Shown here piece by piece: positions 34,346 through 43,712 of a DNA stretch of 64,000 nt; within the stretch, counting starts at the first letter, position 1, and the number at the start of each line of letters is the position of its first letter. A model generated the notes under the pieces. The model saw only the letters and a list, made by a program, of their open reading frames with translations, was not told where the DNA came from and did not search any database. The position numbers were made by a program, and so were the translations under genes. Source of the DNA: Cepaea nemoralis (taxonomy: Eukaryota > Mollusca > Gastropoda > Stylommatophora > Helicidae); NCBI GenBank assembly GCA_014155875.1, contig JACEFZ010005141.1:248001-312000 (forward strand). The letters are read 5' to 3'.

Positions 34346-35166
34346 TGGCCACTTGTTCTTACAAACTTGCTCGCTGGCTCAAACAATTTGTCCACTTACT
34401 ATTACAATCGGTCGACCTATCCTATCAACTCACACACTTACCATAACAACTGCCCCTTTTCCCCAACAACGTGTCCACCGACTCTCTCATATTATCGACT
34501 CACCCTATCAACTTACCCACTGACTCTAACAACTTCCCCACATGGGCTCACAAAATTTCCACTTGTTATTACAACTTGTCGACAGCCTCCCCCAAATTAC
34601 CACTTACTCTTACAAACTGTCCCAACTGCGCGCATAAAGGTGTCCACTTGTGATTTCACGGCCTCCTCGCCACATAGATAAGTAGCCCTTATAAAATACA
34701 AATGTATCCCGCAAGTCATACAGAAGTGTCCCCCATATTGTCATTTAAAAAAATATTTGTGTGTGTAAGTAAGTTCATGTCTTTGACAGTTCATATTTTG
34801 TAAATTCATTTCTTCAGCATAAGATTTGTGTAAGTTCACGCCCTCATCATAAATTTTGTTGTGTAAGTTCATGTCTTCGACAGTTCATGTTTTGCTAAGG
34901 CCTAGTTTTAGTGAAAATGCAGAAGTCTATTGGCTAGAATTTCAACCTGGGTGGTCAATTACTAACACTGCCTGTGGACAGCTATTCTTACCCATGCGCT
35001 AAAGTTGAGAAAATGAACTTCCGTTGAATGGAAGCTACCGCAGACTTGAATTATTAAACCCCTCTGGAAGAAGTAGCGGCAGCTTAATCAGGAAAAGAGC
35101 GAATTAGTTATCCCCCCTTAGTCTGGGAATTATGAAAATATATGCTCACACAAGCGATATTACTCA
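34345..35166. other. Degenerate short repeats and spacer in element A
   Basis: 34345-34670 is a CT/CA-rich degenerate repeat (CCACTTACTATTACAA-like, period near 30 bp). 34775-34895 repeats GTAAGTTCATGTCTTTGACAG three times with variation. The remaining 270 bp up to the right arm show nothing recognisable. Confidence 0.5.
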
Positions 35167-35341
35167 TGAAGACAGTGTATGTTTCCTCTGTTGAAATATT
35201 ATTGTCTACAACAGAGTCAACACAACGGCTCATGTCTATGGATAAGATATTCGAGTAATTTCTTCGTCTTACAAGGTGGTTCTATGTATGTCTGGACAAT
35301 CTCAATGAAACGGCTCTCAAGTTCGGTCATTTCATCGGAGA

Positions 35342-36001
35342 ATGGCAACTACACAGAAGCACGCATGTACTCTCTGTAATAAAACCTTCATACGCCCTGC
35401 TGACCTACGTCGACATGTTGCGACTTCTCATTGTGGGGGTGTTTTTAATTGTGGTTATTGTGATCGTATTTATGCCCGGAAAGATACTTTAAGGCGACAC
35501 GTGAAGAGTGAACATGAAACAACAACTAACAATGACCAAGATGCAAGCCGCAAGAGAAGACGAGAACCGACCACAGACGAACAACCTACTGGTAAACGCC
35601 GGAAGTCAACTAACCAACAAGTATCGAATGATGGAGTGTCGTATTTTACAAACACTCAGATACCGCCAGCTAGCTTTTCGTCGGTTAACAATAACGAGTC
35701 AGTAGCTAGTCCCTTGTCGATAGTTACAGACACTCTAACAGCATCATCTATTACCTTACTGAACGCAAATGAGGAATTATCATCACACATGAAATCGAAT
35801 CAACAACAGTCAACATCTAGTGCCTTACCGAGTGACGCACAACCAGCATCAGCATCAGCCTCATCATCATCATCAGCTAGTGAATGTCTTACGCTGTGGG
35901 TTTTACCCATGGATATTAAAAACATTTATATTGAAAATTGGGACACGGTTAGATCACACAGACGGTGTGGTCGTTATTTGTCTGAATGGACTTTTTTTTA
36001 A
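35342..36001 (+). CDS. Two-finger C2H2 protein, right arm of element A
   Basis: The inverted duplicate of the left-arm gene, 219 residues, with the same two C2H2 fingers, basic stretch and Ser/Ala-rich linker. Differences are few (for example KHAC for KHGC near the N terminus). It also ends immediately after the T8 run (35992-35999). Maintenance of the open frame in both copies fits either recent duplication, gene conversion between arms, or selection. Confidence 0.7.
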   Translation: MATTQKHACTLCNKTFIRPADLRRHVATSHCGGVFNCGYCDRIYARKDTLRRHVKSEHETTTNNDQDASRKRRREPTTDEQPTGKRRKSTNQQVSNDGVSYFTNTQIPPASFSSVNNNESVASPLSIVTDTLTASSITLLNANEELSSHMKSNQQQSTSSALPSDAQPASASASSSSSASECLTLWVLPMDIKNIYIENWDTVRSHRRCGRYLSEWTFF

Positions 36002-36344
36002 CCGACCGGATACTCATGCCACCGTTGACTGGGGTTCCCGATTATTCCCGATCTTCAACGCCCAGACCTCTCATTTTAAAATTGTCGTCAGCCTGCATAC
36101 AATATTGAGGCATCGAGAGACACAAGCCCTACGGTTCTACCATGCATGCCCGAATAATTCGTCTTTGTTCCCTACACCCTTTTTAGTATCCAATAGGTCT
36201 GATTTCGAGGCGTTTGTGGCAAAAGTGAATGCTGTAGATTTGTTAAATTCAGCTGGTATAGTTAGACCAGATACAAAATTCTGTGTTGAATCAATACCTA
36301 GTATCACGTTTTATATTTACAAGCTGGTGGAATTCCCTCTATGA
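35820..36344 (+). CDS. Overlapping second frame of the finger gene (right arm)
   Basis: Open for 174 codons across and beyond the end of the finger frame. The part after 36001 repeats the left-arm sequence (VDWGSRLFPIFNAQ .. YIYKLVEFPL), with a change such as TQALRF for TQPLRF. The N-terminal His/Gln-rich residues before 35910 are probably just the finger gene's Ser/Ala linker read in another frame. An AATAAA signal follows at 36439-36444. Confidence 0.5.
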   Translation: MPYRVTHNQHQHQPHHHHQLVNVLRCGFYPWILKTFILKIGTRLDHTDGVVVICLNGLFFNRPDTHATVDWGSRLFPIFNAQTSHFKIVVSLHTILRHRETQALRFYHACPNNSSLFPTPFLVSNRSDFEAFVAKVNAVDLLNSAGIVRPDTKFCVESIPSITFYIYKLVEFPL

Positions 36345-36438
36345 TGTTGTTTAGAAACCATAAACAAGGACCACTGATCGCTTTGGGACGTAAACGACGG
36401 AAGATTTAGATGTTGTAACCTAATAGGTGTTGTCTACC

Positions 36439-36444
36439 AATAAA
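36439..36444 (+). terminator. Poly(A) signal, finger gene (right arm)
   Basis: AATAAA about 95 bp after the second-frame stop. The mirror copy is at 30638-30643 on the minus strand. Confidence 0.55.
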
Positions 36445-36559
36445 AGTCGTGTGAAAATATTACCTTTCTTGTTTGTTTTCTTTATTGTTGTCTTTTTTAT
36501 GTTGTATACTAGAGTACCTACACATCGAGGGGTAACTTGGGAAGCTCTTACGTCATAGC

Positions 36560-37740
36560 TCACTTTAACCACCACCACCATGTCACTACACGCACCATTT
36601 CTTACAATTTAAGGGGTCATTTGACCACCACTTGACCACCTCTTGACCACTCTGTCACTACACGCACAATCCACTACAATTTAAGGGGTCACTTGACCAC
36701 TTGACCCCCACTTGACCATTGCTTGACCAGTATTTGAACGCGTCATCTACCACTTTATCCACTACCGTTTCACTACACATACTTTTCCCGATAATTTAAG
36801 TGGTCACTCGACCACTGCTTGACCACTACTTGACCACCACGTGACCACGTCAGCGACGTTTTAACCACCACCAGGTCACTACACGTACCCTCCCTTACAA
36901 TTTAAGGGGTTACTTGACCACTTGACCACCCCTTGACCACCTCACGATCATCACCAACTTACTACATTCACTTTCCCTGACAATTTAAGGGGTCACTTGA
37001 CCACTTGACCACAGATTGACCACCACTTGACCACTACTTGACCACCTCCTGATCATCACCACTTCACTACATATACCTTCATCTACAATTTAAGGGATCA
37101 CTTGACCACCCCTTGACCACTTGACCACCCTTTGACCACTACTTGACCACCACTTGACCACTATTTGACCCTGTCATTACTTATTTTACCATCACCACAT
37201 CACTACACATACCTTCCTCTACAATTTCAGTGTTCAGTCGACGACTTGACCACTACTTGACCACTACTTGACCACCTCTTGACCACTAATTTACCACCCT
37301 TTAATCATCACTATATCATTACAACTACTTTCCACTAATATTGTCCTCACTTGACCACCACTTGACCACCACTTGACCACTGCTTGACCACATCATTGAC
37401 ACTTTAATCACCACCATATCATTACAACTACTTTCCACTAAAATTTTCCTCACTTGACCACCACTTGACCACTGCTTGACCACTGCTTGACCACTAATTT
37501 ACCACCCTTTAATCATCACCATATCATTACAACTACTTTCCACTAAAATTTCGTCACTTGACCACCACTTGACCACTACTTGACCATTACTTGACCACGT
37601 GATCGCACACTTTAACCACCACCACATCACTACACGTACTTTCCCCTTTAATTTAAGTGGTTACTCCATCACATGACCACCTCGTGACCACCACTTGACC
37701 ACGTCATCACACACCCTTAACTATAAGTGGTCACTTACTA
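36560..37740 (-). repeat. GGTCAAGTGGT minisatellite, right arm of A
   Basis: Mirror of the left array, read as CCACTTGACCAC on the plus strand. Confidence 0.85.
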
Positions 37741-38145
37741 TGTTTTTTTTTTCTTCTTCTATATATATATATATATATATTTGATTAACATTATTATATA
37801 CCTTCTTTTGAATCGTTTGTTTTCTTTATTGATGTTTCATGTTGTATTTTTTATGTCGTACCTATAATTACTAGACCACGCACGCCACCTCTGACCACAC
37901 AACAACACCTCTGATGAGTCACTAGACCACGTCACCTCTGATGAGTCACTTGACCACACCCCTGATGAGTCATTTCGCAACGCCTACTTTTTGGGGAAAA
38001 AAGAGTTATCGCCCTTTGAGGCGCAAAATCGGTAAGAGCTAAAAATAGATTGCAATTTGCGCCACAAAATCGATAAATGGTTGATTTATATAAGGAATGT
38101 GCGCCACCTCCACAAAACAAGGTGATAATGTACCTATATACTACT

Positions 38146-38151
38146 AACGCA
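38146..38151. repeat. Target-site duplication, right side of element A
   Basis: AACGCA, the direct copy of the site at 28881-28886. Confidence 0.8.
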
Positions 38152-38631
38152 TATGTCGTTCATGAGACAAATATAGCGAATGCCTTGCACTGTCAAAATA
38201 ACCACGAACGACTGTCTGAAAGTGGTTAATAAAAGTAAAACATTATATATAGCTATAAAGAAATCTTAAACAGTAATAACAGTATTAAAGTAGGTTTAGA
38301 CCAAACAAAAATGGACGGTGGAAAATAGAGAAGCAGGGGTGTGTCACAGTATTAGTAAGGTATGTGGTATTGGACACCCAAATTAGGAGCCGACCCTTCG
38401 CTGTGACGTCATATGGCTCCTACGTCACGAAGCAGCTCCTACGGTGATTCTTATTTTTTTAAACATTGGCGGTCTTTTTTTGGGTACTTCCGGTGTCACT
38501 TCCGGTCCATTGGTGCCCTTACTCTAGGTTCTCCATCGGCCGCCTCCACTTCCGCCCCACCGTCCCGGGACCGCTTGAAGACAGCGAGGCAAGCCCGAGC
38601 GTGTGGAATACTGATATGGATAAATAGACCA

Positions 38632-38668
38632 AATATGCACCGGGCATCCGGGTTCGAGTCCCAGTGTG
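38632..38668 (+). promoter_or_regulatory. Pol III B-box-like segment (left arm of B)
   Basis: CCGGGTTCGAGTCCCAG fits the B-box/T-arm pattern GGTTCGANTCC. The right arm has GGGTTCGAGCCCCAG on the minus strand (around 49010-49025). A weak A-box-like TGGATAAATAGACC sits about 30 bp upstream. No complete tRNA fold is apparent, so it may be a tRNA-derived relic. Confidence 0.35.
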
Positions 38669-39002
38669 TGTCTGTTTCTCTCTCTCTGTGTGTGTGTGTG
38701 TGTCTGTGTGTGTACGGGGTAGGCCGATGTGAGGGGCGCGAGGGAATAGGACTTTATCCCAGATATTAGCCTTTGCCCCCCCCCCCAAAGGAGGGCCATC
38801 AAACTCATATCAAGATATGAAGAATGTTGAACAGCAAGACCCTGACCAGACCAAGAGGCGATACTAGACTCTGACCTTAGGCAAACGACCGAAAAGATGT
38901 GAGCCAAAAGGGCGATCGGGCATATTCAGCTTTAGGAAAAAGACTGAAGCGAGGAAGTTAGGGTATTAAATACTAGCAATGTTGTAACAAATCATAAATA
39001 AT

Positions 39003-39573
39003 TGATTGATTGATTGATTGATTGATTGATGTAAGAACCGACAACACAGCATTCGGGGCATTCCCATAAGCGCTCCGTCCCCATCCCCAGAAGCCAGTGA
39101 AGAGTTCCAACCCCAATAGTACCAGTAGCAATCTGATTATATGTGCGTCTCACATTTCCTCTAAGTGTCGAGCATCGGCCAGATCCCCTTGTCACTCCAC
39201 GCTGTCGCATTCTTGCCAGACCATGGTGATCCATTTGCTCCTCCGTGGTGTACACGTGCTTTTACAAGGCCGCAACCACGTCTGCCTTATCATGCATCAA
39301 TACTCCACCAAGTTTTGCACAGCTAGCCAATCTATCTGCCTGTTCTTCTCCAGCACACCAGCATGCCCCGGAGAAAAGACCCAGACGATGCTTGCCACCC
39401 GTGAATTCCGAAGCGAAGCAAGCCACTCGACACGAAGCTTGCCTGTCCTCACCCTACTCAGCATGCTTTCTGAGTCAGTTACAATAACGATGTGTGTGTA
39501 TCGTATTCTCCATTCAGCGGAAAGCTGCACTGACTGCCTCCACCTCCATTTTTAAGCTAGATATTGTGGTATC
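39003..39573 (-). mobile_element. LINE F7 3' fragment inserted in the left arm of B
   Basis: The minus strand encodes RNase H pieces: IVIVTDSESML and FSPGHAGVLEKN match the F7 LINE (CFLSDSMNM and VPGHAGVQGNE). The tail is (CAAT)n on the minus strand, and a Trp-Glu-Cys-Pro-x-Cys block lies near the 3' end. A perfect 11-bp duplication, TCATAAATAAT, lies at 38992-39002 and 39574-39584. The right arm lacks it, so it landed after the palindrome formed. Confidence 0.85.
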
Positions 39574-39773
39574 TCATAAATAATAAACGTAATAGCATAT
39601 AGAAGGTGATTAATTCTAGAGAAAATAACATTAAAGACCAGTCTCAAAATTATACATTCAATTTAAATAACAAATCTAGTAAATGTGCAAAATAATCATA
39701 AAAATACTTTAAAACATAATAACGCGAGTTATATCCCTTCGCATATTTTGGAAATAATTGTGTCTCTTAATAA

Positions 39774-39794
39774 TGGCAAGCCTGGGGCATGTCT
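39774..39794 (+). promoter_or_regulatory. p53-type response element 1 (left arm of B)
   Basis: TGGCAAGCCT, one base, then GGGCATGTCT: two RRRCWWGYYY half-sites, the first with one mismatch. The mirror in the right arm is AGACATGCCC, one base, then GGGCTTGCCA (48480-48500). Confidence 0.5.
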
Positions 39795-40097
39795 TCTGCT
39801 CTTAGTATAATATCGCATTGACTGATTAACGCACGATAGTGGAAAATGGAATAAAGCGGTTTTGAATGACGCTGAATCGATGTAGCACATCGCCGAAAGT
39901 GTAAAAAAATACACTTAATTTTCTTGGGTGCAAATGAAGTAAACAAGGCGAAAAGTTCGGTAAATGGTAACACAAAACTATATTTTATGTCAGAGGTTGT
40001 ACACCTCGAAAGGCAAAACCTGTCGGTATGCGTGGATGATGGCAAATCTGTTTTAGGGCGCGGTAATCTGACAAAATCATTAAAAATTGCATCAGCG

Positions 40098-40132
40098 AGG
40101 CATGCCCCGGGCATATCATGCGAGGCAAGCCC
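40098..40132 (+). promoter_or_regulatory. p53-type response element 2 (left arm of B)
   Basis: AGGCATGCCC (40098-40107) and AGGCAAGCCC (40123-40132) both fit RRRCWWGYYY exactly, with a one-mismatch half-site between them. Confidence 0.5.
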
Positions 40133-40255
40133 CTGGCATTTCTTTAGCTCTAATAATTAGCGTACTATCGCAGAATACCACTCAGACATTAGCAAGGTAC
40201 ATTAGATCATTCTCAGAAGCACTACAAAACTATGACGATAAAACGAAATCATGCG

Positions 40256-40290
40256 AGGCAAGCCCCGGACATGCCATGAGAGGCAAGCCC
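40256..40290 (+). promoter_or_regulatory. p53-type response element 3 (left arm of B)
   Basis: AGGCAAGCCC at 40256-40265 and again at 40281-40290, both exact half-sites, flanking GGACATGCCA (one mismatch). Confidence 0.5.
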
Positions 40291-40609
40291 CGTGCATGTC
40301 AATTCACAAGGAATGAAACTCATGAATAACAAAGTCGACTAGATTATTGCGGTTTCTTCACTTCGTCTTATGAAAAAAATCTGTTTGTAAATAAACGGGT
40401 GACCGTGAATGTGCGCGTACATGTATGTGTGTGTGTGCGCGCGTGCGTTCTTCTTTTGCTCCTTTCTTAGCCAATCGATAAGCGCTTATGGTGACCTTAT
40501 GCTGACTGCTAAGTTCAAAAAGTAGTGTTCTTAGTACCAACAATGTCCCAGACGGGAGAGTCCCGAGCACTGATTTTGCAGCTGTCAATAGCACCTAATG
40601 ATGCAAACC

Positions 40610-40970
40610 GAAACACGTGGCTAAAGCCAAGCGAAGATGGTGTTGCATCCGATCACGTGTCTAGTATGATACAACCGAAACACGTGACTACAACGAGTCA
40701 AAAATGGCGTCGCATCAGATCACACGTGGTAATGGCAAAACCAGATCACGTGCCCACTGGCTAAAGCCGATCAAAGATGGCGTTGCATCTGATCACACGT
40801 GGGTCATGGAATACAAACAATATACAGTGGCTAAAACAAGTCAAAGATGGCGCTGCAATCCGGTCACATGGCTAATTGGATACAAATGAAACACGTGGCT
40901 AAAACTACTCAAAGATGGCGCTGCATCCGATCACACGTGGGTAATGATTTACATCCGATCAAATATGACG
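40610..40970 (+). promoter_or_regulatory. CACGTG / AAGATGGCG tandem array (left arm of B)
   Basis: About six units of 55-70 bp combine CACGTGGCTAAA, a GTCAAAGATGGCGYTGCATC block and GATCACRYGTGG. CACGTG is the bHLH-ZIP E-box and AAGATGGCG is the core of the YY1 motif. It lies 300-650 bp upstream of the conserved ATG exon at 41267, so it may be its enhancer or promoter. Confidence 0.5.
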
Positions 40971-41145
40971 CTGCTTCCGGTCGCATCCATAAAAATACAC
41001 CAAGACACGTGGTTAAGACGGATACTACAGACAAAAATGTCATGGCGGGTGTCGAATCACGGGACCTAACTCAGGATGAAAAATTCCACAAGCTACTATG
41101 TCGCGGTGATAGGCCACAACCTTAGCACGTGATTGTGTCAAGGTC

Positions 41146-41155
41146 AGACATGTCC
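41146..41155 (+). promoter_or_regulatory. p53-type half-site before the two-exon gene (left arm)
   Basis: AGACATGTCC fits RRRCWWGYYY exactly, 111 bp before the ATG. The right arm has GGACATGTCT (47093-47102), also exact, at the matching position. Confidence 0.4.
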
Positions 41156-41266
41156 TGACATTATTCTGCTGAGTCAGGAGGTCTACGTCAGCAGATATCG
41201 TGTATTTGATGTCCTACCATTCGCCGCCTAGAAGTACCATTCTCTGTGAGCAGCAAGCAGATCACC

Positions 41267-41285
41267 ATGTGGCAAGTCGCTAATG
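41267..41285 (+). CDS. First coding exon of the two-exon gene (left arm of B)
   Basis: ATG in a good Kozak context (ACCATGT), 19 coding nt, then the donor G|GTAAGTTGG. The exon length, ATG and donor are shared with the right arm and with element C. The predicted acceptor TTTACAG|ATACC is at 41684-41694. A LINE inserted exactly there duplicated the acceptor (second copy at 41901-41906). Confidence 0.5.
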
Positions 41286-41697
41286 GTAAGTTGGCATTTT
41301 GATAAATCTTTCATATTTTCGATGTGGTTCTCCAAATAGGCATACAGTTAACCTAACAATACTAGTATAATAAACGGATATATGGTGCTAGACGCATATA
41401 ACTGAAAGAGACAAGCCATTTCTTTCATATATTATGGTAGGATGGGATGACATGGAATACAGCTAGCATTCGACATTTTGAACACAGCGCTATGGTGGTA
41501 CCGTAATAATATAGGTAGTAGTGTGTAGTCGTAGGGGAAGGTGAAAGTGTCATGCGGGATCAACATACCCATTATCGATAGTAATATATGGACTGTTTAC
41601 GAGAGGGTGTGTGTCAGATACAGAGCTATGATTTATAATATGTATTTCTATAAAGCTGTTAAAGTACATTATTCTTATCTGGTTTACAGATACCGAT

Positions 41698-41900
41698 TCT
41701 TCTTCTTCTTCTTCTTCTTCTTCTTCTTCTTCTTCTTCTTCTTCTTCTTCTTCTTCTTCTTCTTCTTCTTCTTCTTCTTCTTCTTCTTCTTCTTCTTCTT
41801 CTTCTTTCTTCTTCTTCTTCGGCGTTCCTAGCCATTGAGGCTCTTTGCTGCAGATACAATCCGTCTTCATTCGTTTCTCTGGTTGACTCTCTTGCCAGTC
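41698..41900 (-). mobile_element. LINE F5 3'-end insertion with long (GAA)n tail
   Basis: 41819-41900 is the antisense 3' end of the LINE at 26717-27996 (GAGGCTCTTTGCTGCAG against its coding strand). It is joined to a (TTC)n tract of about 120 bp. The 14-bp duplication TTACAGATACCGAT lies at 41684-41697 and 41901-41914. It is absent from the right arm. Confidence 0.9.
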
Positions 41901-41906
41901 TTACAG

Positions 41907-42332
41907 ATACCGATGCCCACGAAAAACAAATTAGAGAACTGTGGATCATACTAAGAGCTGAACCATACAAGCTATTGCATGTCATGTCTTAATGTCCTAC
42001 CCAATAAAGAAGCCGAGAATTCATTCATTCATTCTTGTGATTATGGTGATGGTGGTAGTTTTGCGGACCTAGTAACGGTTCGATTGCGGGATATACTACA
42101 ACAGAACATCACCAAAGAGGAAATAATCATATTAAGCTTCAGTAGAATTGAGGAATGCATCCTCGACTATAATCGCCTACAGGATACTCCAGAACCATCC
42201 CCACCCAACGTCGAGCGAACATCGTCACCGACATTCTTAACCTTTAGTCAATCCCACACTAGCGGACGAGTATTAAAACACCTACATAAAAACAAGATGG
42301 TTGTAATATACGTACAATCATGTCTTCAATAG
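41907..42332 (+). CDS. Second exon of the two-exon gene, unknown product (left arm of B)
   Basis: After the acceptor the coding region reads DAHEKQIRELWIILRAEP, then, after a probable one-base insertion near 41968, MSCLNVLPNKEAENSF (from about 41982) and on to KEEIIILSFSRIEECILDY and a terminal VVIYVQSCLQ. About 140 residues are conserved with the right arm. A Pro/Ser/Thr-rich linker lies in the middle. I do not recognise the family. The first part resembles a helical segment. The frameshift makes the left copy defective. Confidence 0.45.
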
Positions 42333-42658
42333 CTGACTAGCCCTCAGTACGAAGAAAACTACAGTGGGTGTGAGGAGACTGTATATGTATATCATTGTTA
42401 TTCTAGTTTCACAGACTGTAGCTCACAGTGACTACAACGAATGTAACACTGTGCCATCTACGCTATCTATCTCTTCACGGTGAGAGGTCTTAGGTCAAGC
42501 ATGACCCGCATTCCCCAATCCAGCTCAAACATATAACGGGTCAACGAGCGGGTAGCAGAGCGATTAGTCGCGCCATACGAACAGCCACGTCAGTGTAATC
42601 TGTGCCGATTGACCTAAGAAACTAGCTGAAACCGGTTTTATGCAAGGCTAAAAACTAG

Positions 42659-42667
42659 TATATAAAC
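42659..42667 (+). promoter_or_regulatory. TATA box of the PC4-like gene (left arm)
   Basis: TATATAAAC in a conserved block (AAACTAGTATATAAACTCGAGG), 45 bp before the ATG at 42704. The right arm keeps it at 45788-45796. Confidence 0.65.
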
Positions 42668-42703
42668 TCGAGGCTGGTAACTGTCAAGCACTGTGTTCCG
42701 AAG

Positions 42704-43501
42704 ATGATTACAGACCTCAATACTGTGCCTGCGAACTGGGTCTACATGACTTGTAATGGTGAGACTATTAGACCAGTTGACGCTGGTGATAAGGCCGTGT
42801 TTGTCCCATCATACAGAGGAACGAGCACGTTACACATCCGTAGATTCATCGGAGAATCCGAAAAGAAGTTTTCTACTAAGATGGGCATGACACTTACTCG
42901 TTAAGAATATGAACAGATGATTGCCATGCAGCGCGAGATCCTAGCTGACTTTGACAGACTCAATCAAATTAACCAAGTCAGTAACGAAGTCAAACAAGCC
43001 ACTAACAGGGGCAAGCAAGTCAATAACCAAAACAATCAAGTCAGTGCTCATGTCAAACAGGGCACTAACCGAAGCAATCGAGTCCAAAACACGCAAAGCA
43101 GTGCTCAAGTCAAACAGGGTACTAAACGAAGCCACCACGTAGACGCATACTATACCACCGGTTTCAACCCAGCTACAGTCAGATGTGTGATTATCCCAGC
43201 AACCAGATTTGTGATGAACCCAATAGCCAGGTGTTTGATGTGCAACAAGACACCAACCGAAGCAATCAAGACGAAAACACTCAAGGCAGTGCTCAAGTCA
43301 AACAGGGTACTAAACGAAACCACCAAGTTGACGTATACTATACCACAAGTTTTCAACACAGCTACAGACAGATGTGTGGTGACCCCAGCAACCAGATGTG
43401 TGATGTGCCTGACACCCAGCATTTTGATGTGCCCGTCACCTAGCTGTTTGATGTACCTGACACTCAGATGTCAGCCACCAAGCAGGAGACCAGTATTATG
43501 A
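42704..43501 (+). pseudogene. PC4/p15-like protein with Asn/Gln repeats (left arm, stop codon)
   Basis: The first 66 codons contain the pattern of the PC4/p15 (Sub1) C-terminal domain: KAVFVPSYRGTSTLHIRRF, a loop, then KKFSTKMGMTLTR (family pattern: a strand pair with DIR, then G-x-P-x-K-K-G-I-S-L-T). PC4 domains bind single-stranded DNA and act in transcription or replication. A TAA at 42902-42904 replaces the Gln seen in the right arm. The frame then stays open to 43501: MIAMQREILADFDRLN, NQVSNEVKQ-type Asn/Gln repeats, and an imperfect SA.VKQGT.RS repeat. A poly(A) signal is at 43707. Confidence 0.6.
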
Positions 43502-43706
43502 CTATGCGCCAATTGACAGATACATACCAGGCTACAGCCGGAAAAACCAACCTACTCAGACAATGGTTGAAGAAATCCAGAAACAACATACAATGTGTAT
43601 AGCTATGTATGTGATCGTACTATGTATACCAGCTCATATTGCATCATCCATTTCGTATAATGACATTACGCTTTTTTATTCTTGTAAAATGCACTGAAAT
43701 ATTGTA

Positions 43707-43712
43707 AATAAA
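43707..43712 (+). terminator. Poly(A) signal of the PC4-like gene (left arm)
   Basis: AATAAA at the end of the conserved 3' block. The mirror is at 44821-44826. Confidence 0.55.

Larger units (their letters stand above)
28887..38145. mobile_element. Element A: Polinton/Maverick-like foldback element (9.26 kb)
   Basis: The two ends are exact inverted copies that start AGTAGTATATAGG and are bordered by a 6-bp direct repeat. Polintons characteristically have long inverted ends, a 5'-AG start and 6-bp target duplications. The inverted arms are about 3 kb and differ at only scattered positions. The 3.25-kb centre is single copy. Arms carry a C2H2-finger gene each, and a Bcl-2-like frame crosses the left arm-centre junction. 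No DNA polymerase B, retroviral-type integrase, packaging ATPase, protease or capsid gene could be seen, so the element must be non-autonomous or internally deleted. Classification rests on termini and duplication length, not on a core gene. Confidence 0.75.
35167..38145 (-). repeat. Right inverted arm of element A
   Basis: Reverse complement of 28887-31913 with few differences (for example in the finger gene, WVLPMDI here against WVITIDI on the left). The small length difference comes mainly from the minisatellite. Confidence 0.85.

Noticed and set aside
28887..38145. The element A palindrome as an assembly artefact
   Set aside because: Arms differ at scattered sites, the centre is unique and 3.25 kb long, and a direct 6-bp duplication flanks the unit, which a false fold-back would not create.
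38992..39255. 87-residue minus-strand frame with a CPEC motif as a host gene
   Set aside because: It is the 3' end of the LINE F7 fragment bounded by an 11-bp target duplication.
41541..41985. Frames with poly-Phe, poly-Glu or poly-Arg
   Set aside because: They come from the (TTC)n tail of a LINE insertion read in three frames.
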